This document shows, piece by piece, positions 32,774 through 44,200 of a stretch of DNA of 59,085 bases. Positions within the stretch are counted from its first letter, which is position 1; each line of letters starts with the position of its first letter. Location: assembly GCA_034104265.1 (NCBI GenBank), contig JAXEEE010000118.1, positions 1 through 59,085 on the forward strand, read 5' to 3'. This DNA is from UBA11524 sp034104265 (lineage in GTDB: Bacteria; Bacillota; Clostridia; Christensenellales; Aristaeellaceae). The translations under genes were made by a program, and so were the position numbers. Below the pieces are notes generated by a model. The model saw only the letters and a program-made list of their open reading frames with translations. It searched no databases and was not told the DNA's origin.

Positions 32774-32823
32774 AAAGACCGGACTAAAAAGCGAACCATG
32801 GTTTGTTTTATCGGAGGCGTGGG

Positions 32824-33555
32824 ATGAAGCAAGGGAAGCGCTATCAGCGCATGGAGGAGACACGGGCGCAGGTGCTGCGGGACGCCGTGGTGCTGTTTCT
32901 GGAGCAGGGCTACCGGGAGACGACCATCGACCAGATTGCCGGGAGGATTGGCCGCACCAAGAGCGCGGTGCTCCGTGCCTACCCGGACAAGGAGGCCATC
33001 CTGTACGCGCTGGTGACCCATATGTTTGCCGTGCAGTTTTCCGGCGCGCGGACGATGCTGGGGGAGGGCGCGGATCCGCTGCTGCTCTACGGCGTGGAAA
33101 CGGCGCTGCAGCTGCACATCTGCGAAATCAGCGAATCCCTGCGGGATCTGTATACCGCGGCCTACACCCTGCCCACCACCACGGATTACATCTACAACCA
33201 CGCCGCCAGGGAGCTGATGCGGATCTTCGGCCCATATCAGCCGGACGCCGCACTGAGCGATTTCTATGAGCTGGAGCTGGTTTCCGCCGGGGTGATGCGG
33301 GGCCTGATGGCCCGGGGGTGCGACATGTACTTCACCATCGACAGGAAGATCGCGCTGTTCCTGCGGTGCGCGATGAAGGTCTACGACGTGCCCGAGGCGG
33401 AGCGCGAGGCGGTCATTGCCCGGGTGCTGGCCACAGACCTGGCCGCCATGGCGCGCGGCATGGTGGAAAAAACCATTCAGGCGGCTCAGGCGGGCTTTGA
33501 TACCAATACGCTCCGGGCCTCGGCTGCGGAAGAGCAGGAGATGGATGCGCAATGA
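32824..33555 (+). CDS. TetR family transcriptional regulator
   Basis: The 243-residue regulator has an N-terminal TetR helix-turn-helix (TRAQVLRDAVVLFLEQGYRE, TTIDQIAGRIGRTKSAVLRA). The C-terminal ligand domain (about residues 60-220) matches no family I can name. ATG 32824 is preceded by GGAGG. It overlaps the next regulator by 4 bp (ATGA) and probably represses its own promoter. Confidence 0.9.
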   Translation: MKQGKRYQRMEETRAQVLRDAVVLFLEQGYRETTIDQIAGRIGRTKSAVLRAYPDKEAILYALVTHMFAVQFSGARTMLGEGADPLLLYGVETALQLHICEISESLRDLYTAAYTLPTTTDYIYNHAARELMRIFGPYQPDAALSDFYELELVSAGVMRGLMARGCDMYFTIDRKIALFLRCAMKVYDVPEAEREAVIARVLATDLAAMARGMVEKTIQAAQAGFDTNTLRASAAEEQEMDAQ

Positions 33556-34733
33556 ATTATGAAACGACGCAGCAAACGGCAGACCGTTTGGGCATATCCA
33601 TTCACACCGTCCGGAAGTGGGCGAAGGAGGACAGGATTCCCGGCGCGGTGCGGAACGGGCGGTCCTGGATGATTCCGGCGGACTTCAAGCCGTCGGATCT
33701 TCGTCAGTCCCCGTCGAAGCGGGCTTCCGACCGTCCCGCCCGCATCGCCATGCCCCTGATGAACAGCGCCTATCCCGTGGGCAGCTGCCGGGAATTGATC
33801 GAGACCATCCCGGACGAGGACCTGCGGACCATCGCCTGGGGCGAATATTTCTACTTCCGCGGTCAGGCGGAGCTGGCCGCGCAGACCATGGAGCCCTATC
33901 AGAACAGCGACGATCCCGCGCTGCGCTATTCCGCGGGCCTGGTGCTGTTCTTTACCAGCTTCACCCGGGGGCGCATCCAGCAGGCCATGCAGGCCTTTGA
34001 GCAGCTGCAGGCGGATCTGCAAAGCGACCTGAAGGAGGAAGCCCCGCCCGCGCAGCTTGCCATTGGCGCGTTTGCGGTCACGGCGTCCTCGGTGCTGCTG
34101 CACCTGCCTATGGGGGTGGATGTGGATCTGAGGCGGTACATGCCCTGCCTGCCGGAGGGGCTGAAGCTGTGGGCGTGCTACCTGCTGGCGCACAGCATGT
34201 ACCTGGAGAGAAACTACCACGGCTCCCTGGCTGTGGCGGAGCTGGCGCTGGCCATGACGGCCCAGGTGTATCCCATCGCGACAATTTACCTGCATCTGGT
34301 GATCGTCATGAACCTGATGAGCCTGAGGCGCGTGAACGAGGCCCGGCAGCACATGGCGCAGGCCTGGGCGCTGGCCAGGCCCGACGGCCTCATCGAGCCC
34401 TTCGGCGAGCATCACGGCCTGCTGCAGGGCATGATCGAGCGCTTCTTCCAGAAGGATGATCCCGATACCTATGAGCGGATCATCGCCATCACCTATACCT
34501 TCAGCGCAGGCTGGCGCAAAATCCACCGCATGGTTTCCCGGCGGGAGGTGGCCGACAACCTGACCACCACCGAATTCACCATCGCCATGCTGTACAACCG
34601 GGGCTGGACGGCCAAGGAAATCGCTGCGTACATGAGCCTGTCCCCCCGCACCATCACCAACGCCATCCAGGTCATCTACCAGAAGCTGGGCATCTCGGGC
34701 AAGAAGGAGCTGGGACAGTTCATGCTCGCCTGA
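33552..34733 (+). CDS. TPR regulator with N-terminal MerR/excisionase-like and C-terminal LuxR HTH
   Basis: This 393-residue protein has a DNA-binding segment at each end. Residues 1-45 (TTQQTADRLGISIHTVRKWA ... RNGRSWMIP) resemble an excisionase/MerR-type winged helix. The middle is alpha-helical with TPR-like repeats. The last 65 residues form a LuxR-type HTH (TTTEFTIAMLYNRGWTAKEI, then SLSPRTITNAIQVIYQKLGI). No P-loop is present, unlike MalT. It is translationally coupled to the TetR gene and directly precedes the surface-protein operon, which it may control. Confidence 0.8.
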   Translation: MNYETTQQTADRLGISIHTVRKWAKEDRIPGAVRNGRSWMIPADFKPSDLRQSPSKRASDRPARIAMPLMNSAYPVGSCRELIETIPDEDLRTIAWGEYFYFRGQAELAAQTMEPYQNSDDPALRYSAGLVLFFTSFTRGRIQQAMQAFEQLQADLQSDLKEEAPPAQLAIGAFAVTASSVLLHLPMGVDVDLRRYMPCLPEGLKLWACYLLAHSMYLERNYHGSLAVAELALAMTAQVYPIATIYLHLVIVMNLMSLRRVNEARQHMAQAWALARPDGLIEPFGEHHGLLQGMIERFFQKDDPDTYERIIAITYTFSAGWRKIHRMVSRREVADNLTTTEFTIAMLYNRGWTAKEIAAYMSLSPRTITNAIQVIYQKLGISGKKELGQFMLA

Positions 34734-34844
34734 TCGTGCCGGCCTTCACCAGTCTGTTTCCGGATATGCACAGATTTGTTGTCAATTTGTGAATAAATTT
34801 TTCCTGTTCAAGTAAAAACTGTTCCGAAACTACTCTGTGCAGCT

Positions 34845-34864
34845 TGATTTCCAAATCATATAAT
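34845..34864 (+). promoter_or_regulatory. -10 with abutting palindromic operator, surface-protein operon
   Basis: The palindrome TGATTT-cc-AAATCA (34845-34858) touches TATAAT (34859-34864). The -35 is not obvious (TGTGCA at 34836), as expected for an activated promoter. The surrounding 34734-34896 stretch is much more AT-rich than its neighbours. Confidence 0.55.
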
Positions 34865-34896
34865 AAGAACGATAAAATAGCGGAGGAGGCGGCCTG

Positions 34897-35232
34897 ATGC
34901 AGCGGGAGAACCTGAGAACCTTCCGAATCGACGACGATATGCTCACAGTGCCGTACCATTGCGACAAGGATACCGGGCTTCTGATCGGACAGTTTCCGGA
35001 GTTCGAGGAGGAGCCGCGGTACACCCCCAACGGCAGACCATGGAAAAATGCCGTCAGCACCGGGTGTCCCTATGCCGCGGGCGGCAATGACGACTGCGGC
35101 TCCTGCCCCTACCTGATCAAGGCAGACCCACGGGACATTATCGGCGTGTGCTTCCATGAAAAGCTGCGAAGCCGGGCCTCGCCGGGGGAAGCGGCTCCTT
35201 TCAGCAACATACCACAGCCAGCGGGCTATTGA
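34897..35232 (+). CDS. Small four-cysteine protein, function unknown
   Basis: I do not know the function of this 111-residue cytoplasmic protein. It has a central block RYTPNGRPWKNAV and a cysteine cluster GCPYAAGGNDDCGSCPYL ... GVCFHE (four Cys), which could bind zinc or iron-sulfur. There is no signal peptide. GAGGAGG precedes the ATG. It ends 16 bp before the giant secreted protein and seems to share its mRNA. Possible roles include redox sensor or accessory factor for surface-protein export; neither is shown. Confidence 0.65.
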   Translation: MQRENLRTFRIDDDMLTVPYHCDKDTGLLIGQFPEFEEEPRYTPNGRPWKNAVSTGCPYAAGGNDDCGSCPYLIKADPRDIIGVCFHEKLRSRASPGEAAPFSNIPQPAGY

Positions 35233-35248
35233 CTGCGGGAGGATATGG

Positions 35249-38200
35249 ATGATGAGAGTATCGATGAAACGGTTCCTTGCGATGGTGCTGGTGCTGGCCA
35301 TCTTCACCACCAGCTGCCTGACCGCCTTTGCCGAGGGCACTGGCGACGGGCGGGCGTCCGCCGGTGATGTGCTGACCCTGAACAGCGGAGTCACCTGGGC
35401 GGAGGCCGGCAAGCAGATGGCAGGCATGCTGGGCTTTATTGTCGAGGATGCGGCGAACATTGACTTGTCCGCCCACTCGGAGCGGATCGCCAATCTCAGC
35501 CTGGAGGATGACAGCGTCTATCTGGCCATCCTGGCGGAAAAGGGCTATCTGCCCGGGGAGATCGCGCAGATTGACCCGGCCGCGGCCATCACGGCGGAGG
35601 ACTATGTGCTGCTGATGACCAAGGCGTTCCCCACGGTGGTGAATGCCCAGGCGGGCATCGACAGCCTGATGGGCGAAGCCGATCCGGGCAACATCGCCGT
35701 CATGGGCGACGATCTGTCCATGAGCACGCTGATGCCGGAGCGTCTGGCCGTTGTGGAGGCGCAGAACCTGTCCCTGACCGCCATCAAGACGGAGGCGCTC
35801 TCCCTGAACGCCGCGAGCAGCGTTGACCTGAGCGAAAGTGAAATCGCCCGGGTGCACATTCATGACGCTGTGGTGAAGCATGCGCAGCAGGACGACGGGT
35901 CCGACCTGATCTATCTCCATATGGATGCCGGCACGCAGCTCCCCGAGGTGATCGTCAAGAGCGCTGACGAGGTGGTCATCGAGGGCAGCGGCGCGCTGGG
36001 CATTGTGCGCGTGCAGGAGGCCGTGGGTTCCCTGACCGTGCGGGCCACCGGCTCCGTTGTCAACGAGACGGACGCCGCCATCGAGGTGACCGGCCCCGAC
36101 GCGCAGGCGGTGACCCTGCAGCCCGGCGAGCAGGTTGACTTTGTTTTGAGCAAGTGGCTGGTGTCCTTCGTGACCGAGGGCACCCCCGTTGCCACCCAGG
36201 AAATCGCCCCCGGCGGCATGGTGGATTATGCCCAGGCGACCACCACCCTGGAGGGGAAGATCTTCACATCCTGGTATGAGGACGAGGCCTATACCCAGCC
36301 CGTGTCCCGGCTGAGCACGGTGGACCGGCAGATGACCCTGTACGCCCGCTTCGTTGATGCGTCCGAGGCGGTGACCGTCACCTTTGAAACCTTCGGCGGC
36401 CGCGCGCTGGAGCCGATGGTGTTTGCCAAGGGCGAATATCTGCTGACCAAGCCTGTGGAGAAGCTGTACACCTCCAAGGAGGGCTATTCCTTCGGCGGCT
36501 GGTGCGTGGACGAGGAATGCACCACGGGCTTCGGCTATACCGATCCCATTGAGCAGAGCATGACCCTCTACGCCCTGTACTCCTCCTATGAGCAGGAGGT
36601 GCGGGAGGATCCCGGCACCGTGGCGGACGTGGAGCTGCCCGACGGAAGCGCGACCATCGGCCTGGTGCTGCCCGAGGGCATGACCGCCGATGAGGCGAAG
36701 AACAGCATCACCGTGGAAGCCGGCACCGGCCTGGAGGCTCCCGAAATCGCCGTGCGCGAAACCGCCGGCGGCGCTGAGCTGTATTGCGAGGCGGGCTTCA
36801 CCCCCGGCACCACCTTCACCCTGTATGTGCAGGACGGCGTGCAGTTCGCCGGGTATCCGGATTATATCGACACCCTGACGGTGAGCATCTACCGCGAGCA
36901 GGTGGAGGTCGTGGAGTTTGCCGAGGGCCTGACCTACGTGCTGTGGGACAGCGTAACCGGCTACACCCCCGTGAGCGCCGCGAACAAGACGTATACCACC
37001 GAATATGCCGAGGACGGCACTGTCCACAGCATGCTGGAGGATCACGACGCCCAGGGCGATGTGGATCCCGGCAAGCTGATTGTGACCGGCGAGGTGACCT
37101 TCCAGCCGGATCAGGTCGTCGTGTTCTACGACGGCGAGATCAACCGTGACGAAGCGCCCGTCGACGCCTGGGAGGGCGGCGACCTGGCGGGCTATGTGCT
37201 GTTTGCGAAGATCCTGAGCGTGGAGCCCCTGGCAGACGGCACCACCGAGGTGACCTTCCGCTACGCGGATCCCGCGGAGTACATCGCCCAGCTGGACGTG
37301 CATACCACCGAGGCAGTGAACGTGGAGGAGCAGCTGAGCGCTGAGCAGCTGCGGCAGGTCGAAAAGGCCATCGCCAGCCAGCTGGCCGCCAATGACGAGC
37401 TGAAGGCCCAGATGCTGGTGGCCGTGATGACCAGCGAGGATACCCAGCGCATGCTGGACGACATGTACGGCGAGGGCACCTATTCCCTGGCCGCGCTGAT
37501 TCCCCATGTGTCCGATCCCAAGCTGCACATTGAGCTGGACGCCAGGGACAACACCGTCATCGCGGGCATCGGCGTGGGCATCACGGTGACGCTGTACGGG
37601 CCCCAGGGTCCGCTGGTGGAGCTGACCCCCTACCTGTACTTCGAGGAGCAGCTGACCCTGGACATCAACGTGAACGGCGGCGTGCTGTGGCTGGACATGT
37701 CCGTGCTGTTCAAGACCAAGACCACCATCCGCCTGGAGCTGACGGCGACCTCCGGCGGCGGCGATGCCAACGTCCTGGAGGAGGCCAAGAACACCCTGGA
37801 GATGGTTGTTCTGGCCGACGGCTCCCAGTCGGACGACGTGGATTATGAAGCGGCGGCCGAATCGCTGATGACCACCATGCAGGACCTGATCGACACGGAG
37901 CTGGAGTATCAGGATCTGTTCGCCGTGACCCTGTTCAAGCATAAGCATACCTTCTACGGCATCATCACCCTGGGCATCAATGTGGAACTGGTGGGCCAGT
38001 TCGGCGTGCTGGCGACCTTCGGCGTGGAGGTCATGACGGAGTACGGCTACAAGATCGGCTTCAACTATGACTTCGAGAAGTTCGAGGGCGGCTCCTACAA
38101 GCAGAAGCTGGCCAGCGAGGTGACCACCGAGATCTACCTGATCGGCAAGATCGGCGTGCGGGTGGGCATCGGCATTACCCTGTCCGTCACAATGTGCCAG

Positions 38201-41200
38201 GTGGTGACGGTATCCATCACAGGCTCGGTCTTCGCCTATGTGGAACTGACGGGCATGTTCATGTACACCTATGCCCTGTCGGCAGGCGGAGGCAACTACT
38301 TCGGCTCCATCTACCTGGAGGTTGGCATCGACATTGAGATCGAGCTGGGCCTTGAGGTGGAAATCGCCATCGTGACGGTGGAGAAGGCCTGGACGCTGTG
38401 GAGCCACCGCTGGCCGCTGTACTCCTTGCGGCGCAGCATGACCATGAGCGTTGTGCAGAGCAGCAAGCTGGATGAACTGTGGGAAGCCGCCATGCAGGGC
38501 GCCGACCACAAGACCAGCTATCCCCTGTTCTACCTGCCCATGAAGACCTACAACATGATCGACGGCAGCGGCGTGGAGAACCAGCTGCTCTTCGAGGATC
38601 TGCAGGAGGGCACCGTCACCGCGAAGCTGTCGCTGGAGAACGTGGTCATCAACGGCGAGGCTGTGGCAGCGGATGATCCCCGCATCGCCACCCTCTACGT
38701 CGGCGACGGCGAGAAGGGCCACGTTGGCGTGGTGTATGCGGATGAATACGCCGCTGCCGCCAACAAGGTGGAAAGCTACCAGTGCGACGTGGTGCTGACG
38801 TATGAAAACAGCAACAAGTCCGAGCTGATCAAGAATTACCGCAAGGTCTTCCCCTTCTACCGTGAATTCAAGATTGCCGTCACCACCGTGAACGTGCGCA
38901 TCGCACTGTACGACTGGTGTGCCCATGCCTGGGGCATCGAGGCGGCGGATTGGGACAACGCCACCCTGTATACAACCACCTTCGAGAACGCCCATGTGCT
39001 GGGCTGCCCCGTGGAGCCCACCGGCACCGGCGAGGTGAACCTGGACGCCGTGCTGGCCGCGGTGCGGGAGCAGTATCCCGACATCGACGCCTCCGCGCTG
39101 TCCTGGTTCAATCCCACGCTGAATGACGTCAGCCGCACCGTGCAGTACAGCATCCCCCGCGTCAGCAACCTGTGCTACATGACGCCCGGGAGCGAGACCG
39201 TGCGCTACGACGTGTTCAGCACCACCATGGAATACGACCTGACCTTCAACCTGTTCGCCAGCCGCTACCAGGGCTACACCGGCGAGATCACCTACATCAT
39301 CGACGCGCCCCTGGTGCCCGCGGGCACGGTGTTCTCCGTCACCGGCAGCGACGACGGTGAGACCATGACCTTCCAGCCCGTGGAGGGCCAGGAGAACCGC
39401 TGGAGCCTGACCGCCGGCCGCGGCCTGTTCGACGGCACCGACCGCACCATCATGATGCAGATGAACGGCATCACCGTGGACAGCGGCCTGGTGATCAACG
39501 GCCGCGAGGATGAGGCCGAGGTTGTGCTGACCCTGGGCGAGATGACCCACAAGCTCACCGTCACCTATGGCGAGGGCATTGACTCCTGGTCCATTGCCAC
39601 TCACACCGCGGCGGAGATGTCCGCCATCACCTCCGGCGACACGGTCACCCTCTATGCGGAAATGAAGGACGGCTACAGGAACGTTGCCGTCACCACCAAT
39701 CCCAGGGGGCTGAAGTATACCGCCAGGGGCAACAGGGTCAGCTTCACCATGCCGTACTGCGACGTGAAGATCAACCTGGAGGGCGTACGCAGCCACCAGG
39801 TGGACTTCCTGTACAACTACGGCTCGCTGGGCACCTACCTCATCGACTATGTGGACGAGGGCGAGACGATCCGTCAGCCTGCCGATCCCTACGTGGAGGG
39901 AATGACCTTCGCCGGCTGGTATGACAACGCTGCCTGCGAGGGCGAGCCCTTCGACTTCACGAAGGAGATGGACAGCGACATCATCCTCTACGCCGACTGG
40001 CGCGTGAATGTCACGGTGGACTTCGTTGGCCCGAAGGGGCTGGCGAAGTACGTCTCCGACCGGCGGACGGAGGAAATCGACGGCGCTATCGTGACCATCA
40101 CGGAAACCGCGTCCATCTTCCCCGGCGATGAAACCGAATATGCCCGCTACACCTATACCACGCACAGGGTGGGCGACACCGCGCTGGAATACACCGTGCC
40201 CAACTACGACGGCTATCAGTTCCTGGGCTGGTACGACAACGCCGAGTTCACCGGCGAGGCGGTGGATCCCACGGCGTATGTGCTCACCGGCGGCGTGACC
40301 TTCTACGCCCGCTGGGGCCGCATCGCCATCCTGACCTATCAGCCGAACTACGGCGAGAAGATGGATCCCTACGCCGTCAACCTGGAATACGCGGGTATGC
40401 CGCTGAAGGTCATCCCGCAGAATCCGGAGCGCGAGCACTACGAATTCACCGGCTGGTACCGTACCGCCGAGGGCGGCGCGGTCAACCGTGTGCAGCTGGA
40501 TGAATCCTACATTGTCGAGGGCACGATGACCCTGTACGCGGGCTGGCAGCCTGTGGCGTACGCCGTCAGCTACGAGCTGGGCGGCGGCGAGAACGCTGCG
40601 AACAACCCCGTCACCCACGGCATCGAGAGCGACAGGCTCCTGCTGTCCGCGCCCACCCGCACGGGCTATGACTTCGCGGGCTGGGTGGTCTCCGGCATTG
40701 ACGCGCTGGAGACGGACGGCGACGGCAGCGTGTACATCCCCGCGGGCTGCGTGGGCGACATCACCCTGACCGCCCAGTGGACGCCCACTGTGTACACCAT
40801 CGTCTACACGCTCATCCGCGGCGAAACCGCCGAGCCCAACCCCGATACCTACACCATCGAGGACGCGGATATTGTGCTGAACAACCCCACCGCCGACGGC
40901 TATGACTTCACCGGCTGGACGGGCACGGAGCTGGACGGCAAGACCGAAACCGTGACGATTCCCGCAGGCTCCGTGGGCAACAGGGAATACAAGGCTACCT
41001 GGCTGCCCACCGATCCCGTTGAAGCCATTGTCTACATGGCGCTGGAAGCCATCCCGAATCAGAACGAGATGAACCTGAGCGGCTTCACCGGCGTGGAGGA
41101 CTTTGCGCTCGTGGCCGAGGACATGCTGGCGGCGGATGCATACTGCGCCGATTACGCTTCTCAGCTGTCCGTGGCGGCGGAGCAGGTCGGCGAGCCGGTG

Positions 41201-44200
41201 GAGGACGGCACCAGCTACACCTATACGGTGAAGGTGACCGTCACCTACACCGATGACAGCGGCGTGGAAACCTCCGACAGCAAGACCGTCACCCTGACGG
41301 TGCTGAAGACCCCCGTGACCCTCACGGCGGAGGTGGACTACACCGATGCGGTGGGCGGCAAGTACATCCCCTACGGCACGGCGCTGTCCCAGGTGACGCT
41401 GACCGGCAAGGCCGTCAACGCCGAGGGCAACGAGGTGACCGGCACCTTCGCCTGGGCGGACGGCACCATCGTGCCCCTGGGCGCGAACAACGGCACCGAG
41501 ATGTACAAGGTGGTGTTCACGCCGGACGCGGCCTTCGCGTCCACCTACAGCACCGCCGAGACGCTCATCGCCGTGAATACCCAGATCGGCATGCAGCTGA
41601 AGCTGGAGCTGGCTGAGAAGATTGAGTACTCGGCAACAGAGGATCTCAGTAGGTACATGGCGTATCTATTCTCTAATGATAATAAATTGGCCAGCTTCTA
41701 CATGGCTGATATTGATACCGGCGTGCGGCTTGAGAAGGATGTCATCGGGGCGGTTTCCCTTGGCGGTACATTCGCCATGGACAACAGGGAACCCGGTGAG
41801 AACAGGAAGATCTGGGTCAAGTCTTGCGATCAGCTCGCCTTCTACGACCAGCCGCTGAACATCGACAAGGATCTGTACTCCGTGCAGGTGAGGGAAGGCG
41901 AGGAAACCGGAGCGACGACCACGATCGTCCCTGCTCAGGTGCTCATGAGCGGTACAGTCAAGTACAGTGCTATGCTCGGAAGCAAGCTGAGCGAGATCAC
42001 GCCCAGCTTCAGTCCCGTGGATAAAGTAGGTAAAACCTCAGTGAAGGGCACCACCGTATGGGAGGCCTCCACCACTGAGCTGACCGAGGTTGGCGAGCAC
42101 CAGTACACGGTGATCTTCTATCCGGAGGATACCGTGCACTATGTGCCCACCACCAGGGAAGTGACCGTCAACGTGAGCAAGAAGTCCGTGGCGGTGCCCA
42201 ACGCCTCCGCCACCGTGACCTACGACGGCCAGGCCCATCGTCTGAACGTTGCCGAAACGGCTGACTACACCGTGACGGGCAACGAACCCCAGACCAACGC
42301 GGGCGTCTACACCGTCACCCTGACGCTGAAGAATCCCGATACCTGCATGTGGGGCGACGGCGGCGAGGAAACCGCCACCAGGACGCTGACCCTCACCATC
42401 AACAAGGCGACGCTGACCGCCACCCGGGGCACGAACTTCGGCGTGACGAAGCTGGCCTACGGTCAGCAGCTGGTCACGAAGGCAAAGAGTGATGAAGAGG
42501 GCGCCAGCGACACCAAGCAGTACATGGCGGCCAGCGACATGATCTCCGGCGTGACCGTGACGGACGCCAAGGGCAACACCGTGGTCGGCTACTGGGAGTG
42601 GAACGACGAATCCCAGATGAACAAGGCCCTGAACGCCAGCGCGGTGGGCGACGATCTGGACTTCGGCGACGGCTACACCGTGTCCGCGAAGTTTGTGCCC
42701 ACCTCCGCCAGCACGGACAACTACGAGGAGCTGACGGATACCTTCCCGGTGCAGGTCATCCGGTCGCATCCCTACTACAACAAAGTTGATGACGAGGGCA
42801 AACCGATACCGGGCTACCTGGTGAATGGCTACATCTTCCAGCCGGTGGAAACCGAGACGCAGGTCAGCCAGCTGAAGGAGTACGACTACGTTCTGGATGG
42901 CATATTCATCAACGTCATCACCGGGGAACAGATTTATAGAGGGAGTCACGACTGGGAGGATCCCGAACGCTATCCCCAGACGTCCGGGCAGTACAATGTG
43001 GTGTTCAAGCCTTGGGGAGACGGAAGCACAGTGACCAAGGATCCTGTCACCGGCGAGCTTATCTTCGAGTCCTACTACAACTACACGGATACCCTGGTTC
43101 CGGTCGATGTGACCGTCAAGCATGACGTGAACGTCACCTTCGGCACGGCGGACGGCTCCGAGCAGCTGTACAACCCGTCCGGCTACACAAAGTCCGAGTA
43201 CACGATTACCAAAACACCCGGCGGCGTAAGCAATCCCGGCATGTCCTTTGACTTGAAGGTGGCCCTGCGAGATGGAGACCAGCAGCGACGGTACATCGAC
43301 AAGATTGAGGCGTATCGCAGGACGTACAACAACGGCGTCGTCAAAGACAGCAAATATGATACGCTGATCTTCCTGAGCTGGGAAAATGTGCACGGCACTT
43401 TCACGACCAAAAGCGAAAACGGCAATACCTTCAGCATGGAGCTGGTCAACGCCTCCCTTGGCAACGGGATGGGCGAATACAAGCTGACCACCAATGGCGA
43501 TGTCACGAGCAAGTTCAACCGGTCGGATCTGTACTTCAAGTTCTACTTCAGATCCTACCCGAACTATGTGCCGGAGATCAGCACCATGTCGCTGGCCAGG
43601 CCGACGGCTGTCGAGTCCGTTGAACCCACCACTGAACCCACTGTGGAACCCACCACTGAGCCCACGGCCGAACCTACTACGGAGCCCACTGTGGAGCCCA
43701 CCGCTGAGCCCACGGCCGAACCCACCGTCGAGCCCGCGGAGGAAACCATCCCCGTGCCCGGCGCCATCGGCAGCGTGGTGAAGATCGAGCCCGAGCAGGC
43801 CGCGGAGAAGTCCGGCGATGTGTGGCAGATCCAGCTGGAGGAAGGCCAGAGCAAGGTCAAGTTCAACTGGAAGTCCAGCGAGCCCGCTTCCGAGTACCTG
43901 GTGTACACCCTCAGGCAGGATCTGGAGGATGAGGACGAGGAAGCTGAGCTGGAGCTGGTGGACTGCACGCCCACCAAGGACGTGGAGCTGGACGTGGCGG
44001 ATTACATGCCCGGCCGCTACTCGCTGTACGTGGGCGCCATGCTGGAGGACGGCAGCGTCACCTGGGGTGAGGCACAGTTTGAGCTGATCGCCTATGTTGC
44101 GCCGACGGAGGAACCCACCGCCGAGCCCACCGAGGCTCCCACGGAGGAACCCACTGCCGAGCCCACCGAGGCTCCTACGGAGGAACCCACCACCGAGCCC

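Noticed and set aside
35249..35340. Lipoprotein signal in the giant protein (TTSC)
   Set aside because: The -3 position is Thr, not Leu/Val/Ile, and an AFA signal-peptidase I site follows.
35201..40618. 1805-codon minus-strand frame opposite the giant protein gene
   Set aside because: No start signal or recognisable domain; His/Gly/Val-rich shadow translation of G+C-rich codons.
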